Shown: positions 42,236-43,885 of the stretch, one piece after another
How positions within the stretch are numbered: position 1 is the stretch's first letter
How the letters are laid out: every line of letters begins with the position of its first letter
Origin: Lachnospiraceae bacterium
GTDB lineage: Bacteria; Bacillota; Clostridia; Lachnospirales; Lachnospiraceae
Length of the DNA: 43,885 nucleotides
Reading direction: 5' to 3'
NCBI GenBank assembly: GCA_030531435.1
Contig: JAUNNN010000012.1
Coordinates: forward strand, 1-43,885
Notes under the pieces: model-generated
What the model was told of the DNA's origin: nothing
Database searches by the model: none
Seen by the model: only the letters and a program-made list of their open reading frames with translations
Program-made: the position numbers and the translations under genes

Positions 42236-43348
42236 TCAAAAAACCTTTTTATACACTCCCATGATCTGATTTCTATCAAGAAATACGTAATTGTTTCCTA
42301 AAAGTCTTTGCTGGTTTTCAATTACTGAATCCGTAAATTCCTCGATTTCAGCTTCTGTAACACCATATGAACTCATAGGTTTTCTCTCAATAATAGTAGA
42401 TAAAAGTATCTCTAGATCTTCATAAACTTCATCTGAAATACATTCTAAAACATTAGAAATAAATGCATTTAAACTGGCTATCTTTCCATCAGGTTTTATA
42501 CCCATATAAGTCTTCATTACTGCTGTAAACATTACATAGTTACTTTCTCCATGAGCAACATGGTATTTTGCTCCTAATGGATAGCTTAGTGCATGCACTG
42601 CAGCACATCCAGCATTAGAAAAAGCAATCCCTGCATAGGTAGATGCCACAAGGAAATCCTCGTAAATTTCTTCCCTGTATTCAAGGCCATTTTCCTTAAG
42701 CTTTTTATATCCCTTTAAAATAAGTTCAATTGCATACTTACTAAAGATTTCTGTGAATGAAGTCGCCTTTGGTGACAAATATGACTCAACCGCATGTATC
42801 AAAGCATCGATAGAGCTTGTTGCAAAAACACTTTCTGGCATTCCCTTTAACAATTCTGGAATGAGTATAGCTGCATCAGGATACAATGCATCATTTGCAA
42901 GGCCTTTTTTTGTACCTTTCTTTGTAAGTGCAAGTATAGAAATATTTGTTACCTCTGAACCTGTACCACAAGTTGTTGGAACTAATATAAGCTCCCTTGC
43001 CTTTTTTACAGGAATATTTCCATCATACAATTCATCAATAGGTGAGTACTGTTCAAGTACATATAGCTTTGCAAGATCTAGAATTGTTCCACCACCTATA
43101 GCAATTATTCTTTTTACATCAGCTGGTATGTCTGCACCTATTGCCTCCGCCATTACATCTGTTGGCTCACCCTTACCATATTTTTCTCTAAAAATAACGT
43201 GAGCTGTAATATTTTTATTGCTAAGGAAAGTATTGTAGCTTCTTTCACTTGTTAAAATAAGATCTGTTTCACAAATGCTAAATTCGTCAATAAATTCACT
43301 TATTGTATTGTATTTATGAATTACAGGAAAAATTGATAACTGTTTCAT
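42236..43348 (-). CDS. 4-hydroxybutyrate dehydrogenase (iron-containing alcohol dehydrogenase family)
   Basis: 370 residues from the ATG at 43348 (AGAGG 9 bp upstream). It reduces succinate semialdehyde to 4-hydroxybutyrate with NADH. The dinucleotide motif GGGTILDLAK, TTCGTGSEVT, metal-ligand region SSIDALIHAVES and HALSYPLGAKYHVAHGESN are visible. The N-terminus (KYNTISEFIDEF, ILTSERSY) and C-terminus (ENQQRLLGNNY) match, from memory, the Clostridium kluyveri 4hbD protein. The neighbouring class III aminotransferase would supply succinate semialdehyde from 4-aminobutyrate. Confidence 0.88.
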   Translation of the reverse strand: MKQLSIFPVIHKYNTISEFIDEFSICETDLILTSERSYNTFLSNKNITAHVIFREKYGKGEPTDVMAEAIGADIPADVKRIIAIGGGTILDLAKLYVLEQYSPIDELYDGNIPVKKARELILVPTTCGTGSEVTNISILALTKKGTKKGLANDALYPDAAILIPELLKGMPESVFATSSIDALIHAVESYLSPKATSFTEIFSKYAIELILKGYKKLKENGLEYREEIYEDFLVASTYAGIAFSNAGCAAVHALSYPLGAKYHVAHGESNYVMFTAVMKTYMGIKPDGKIASLNAFISNVLECISDEVYEDLEILLSTIIERKPMSSYGVTEAEIEEFTDSVIENQQRLLGNNYVFLDRNQIMGVYKKVF

Positions 43349-43358
43349 AAGCATTCCT

Positions 43359-43885
43359 CTACTTCATGCATTTAACAAGAGCATCCTCTAATATTTTAAG
43401 TCCTGCCTCAATCTGCTCATCAGTAATAACAAGTGGTGCAAGGAATCTGATAACATTTCCATATGTACCAGCGCCCTCAATCATAAGGCCATTCTGTGCA
43501 CACTCGTTAATAACAGCTGATGTAAGCTCTGCATTTGGCTCCTTAGTAGCCTGGCTCTTAACAAGCTCAAGACCAATCATTCCACCAAGACCTCTTACAT
43601 CACCAATTACATCGTATTTAGCCTGCCACTCTTTATATTTCTTTGTAACCTTTTCACCGATTTCAAGAGATCTGTCAGCTAAATGATCTCTCTCCATAAT
43701 TTCTATAGTTTTAAGAGCTGCTGCACATGCTAATGCGTTTCCACCAAATGTTCCACCAATTGTGCCTTTTACAGGAGCTTCCATAATCTCTTCTCTTGCA
43801 ATAATTGCACCAAGTGGTACACCTGCAGCGATTGACTTAGCTGTTGCAATAATATCAGGCTGAACACCTGCTTCTTTCCAATATT
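43359..43885 (-). CDS. class III aminotransferase, 5' end cut by the window (probable 4-aminobutyrate aminotransferase)
   Basis: The C-terminal ~175 residues of a PLP enzyme; the frame is open to the window edge at 43885, so the N-terminal half is missing. The PLP lysine is in ATAKSIAAGVPLGAI; then GTIGGTFGGNALACAAALKT, RGLGGMIGLEL and RFLAPLVITDEQ are typical of ornithine/4-aminobutyrate aminotransferases. Its stop is 10 bp before the 4-hydroxybutyrate dehydrogenase start, giving the pair 4-aminobutyrate to succinate semialdehyde to 4-hydroxybutyrate. Exact substrate is inferred from context. Confidence 0.85.
   Translation of the reverse strand, partial: YWKEAGVQPDIIATAKSIAAGVPLGAIIAREEIMEAPVKGTIGGTFGGNALACAAALKTIEIMERDHLADRSLEIGEKVTKKYKEWQAKYDVIGDVRGLGGMIGLELVKSQATKEPNAELTSAVINECAQNGLMIEGAGTYGNVIRFLAPLVITDEQIEAGLKILEDALVKCMK

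Noticed and set aside
1-43885. CRISPR array, tRNA, rRNA or insertion sequence
   Set aside because: No evenly spaced repeat-spacer pattern, cloverleaf, rRNA segment, transposase or terminal inverted repeat was seen; the only regular repeats are inside the exported-protein gene.

Overview
The window reads as a chromosomal segment of a low-GC Gram-positive anaerobe, most likely a Lachnospiraceae member of the Butyrivibrio/Pseudobutyrivibrio type. Reasons: AT-rich sequence, strong AGGAGG-type ribosome binding sites, TTGACA/TATAAT promoters, many intrinsic terminators, a zinc-type ribosomal protein S18, a rubrerythrin with the rubredoxin domain first, and a 4-hydroxybutyrate dehydrogenase very like the clostridial enzyme. 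This assignment is inference; no rRNA or tRNA gene is present.

Layout. 1-1900: small accessory-looking genes (XRE regulator with twin operators, SWIM zinc-finger protein, two unknowns) next to the 3' end of guaA, a known target for mobile elements. 1913-7860: guaA, a coiled-coil NlpC/P60 cell-wall hydrolase, and a three-gene ABC importer (binding lipoprotein, permease, ATPase) with an attenuator-like hairpin after the first gene. 7894-11145: the most interesting locus, a compact operon of a zinc-ribbon membrane protein, a radical SAM enzyme with a Cys-rich SPASM-like tail, and a secreted/membrane protein ending in a His-Ser-Ser-Cys plus (Cys-Ala)5 tail. I read it as a candidate peptide or protein modification system. 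11229-13818: a dihydrouridine synthase, an unlisted 50-residue gene with its own promoter and operator-like palindrome, and a membrane-anchored alpha/beta hydrolase.

14075-19433: a carbohydrate catabolic block, with an MFS transporter, class II aldolase and aldo/keto reductase opposed to a D-lactate-dehydrogenase-like enzyme (with a four-Cys tail) and a PfkB sugar kinase. 19474-24172: a miniature soluble PocR-type chemoreceptor and a five-gene leftward run (KPR-like reductase, small unknown, membrane protein, phosphodiester-glycosidase-like membrane protein, acyltransferase). 24348-27517: two exported surface proteins, one with exact 120-bp repeats. 27619-30800: MATE exporter, metallo-beta-lactamase-fold protein and a 2-hydroxyacid dehydrogenase in one operon.

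31127-34800: core genes rpsF-ssb-rpsR (leftward, with a foldable leader) and metG followed two bases later by a predicted metal efflux permease (rightward). 34847-40559: rubrerythrin, a small unknown, a GT87-like glycosyltransferase coupled to a UDP-galactopyranose-mutase-like flavoenzyme, a divergent acyltransferase and maf. 40549-43885: a cupin and a Gfo/Idh/MocA oxidoreductase translationally coupled, then 4-hydroxybutyrate dehydrogenase behind a class III aminotransferase truncated by the window edge. The last two together suggest conversion of 4-aminobutyrate to 4-hydroxybutyrate.

Intergenic stretches longer than 300 bases are 12195-12720 (filled by the small gene and its signals) and 30801-31126 (see entry). 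No CRISPR array, tRNA, rRNA, insertion sequence or replication origin was seen.
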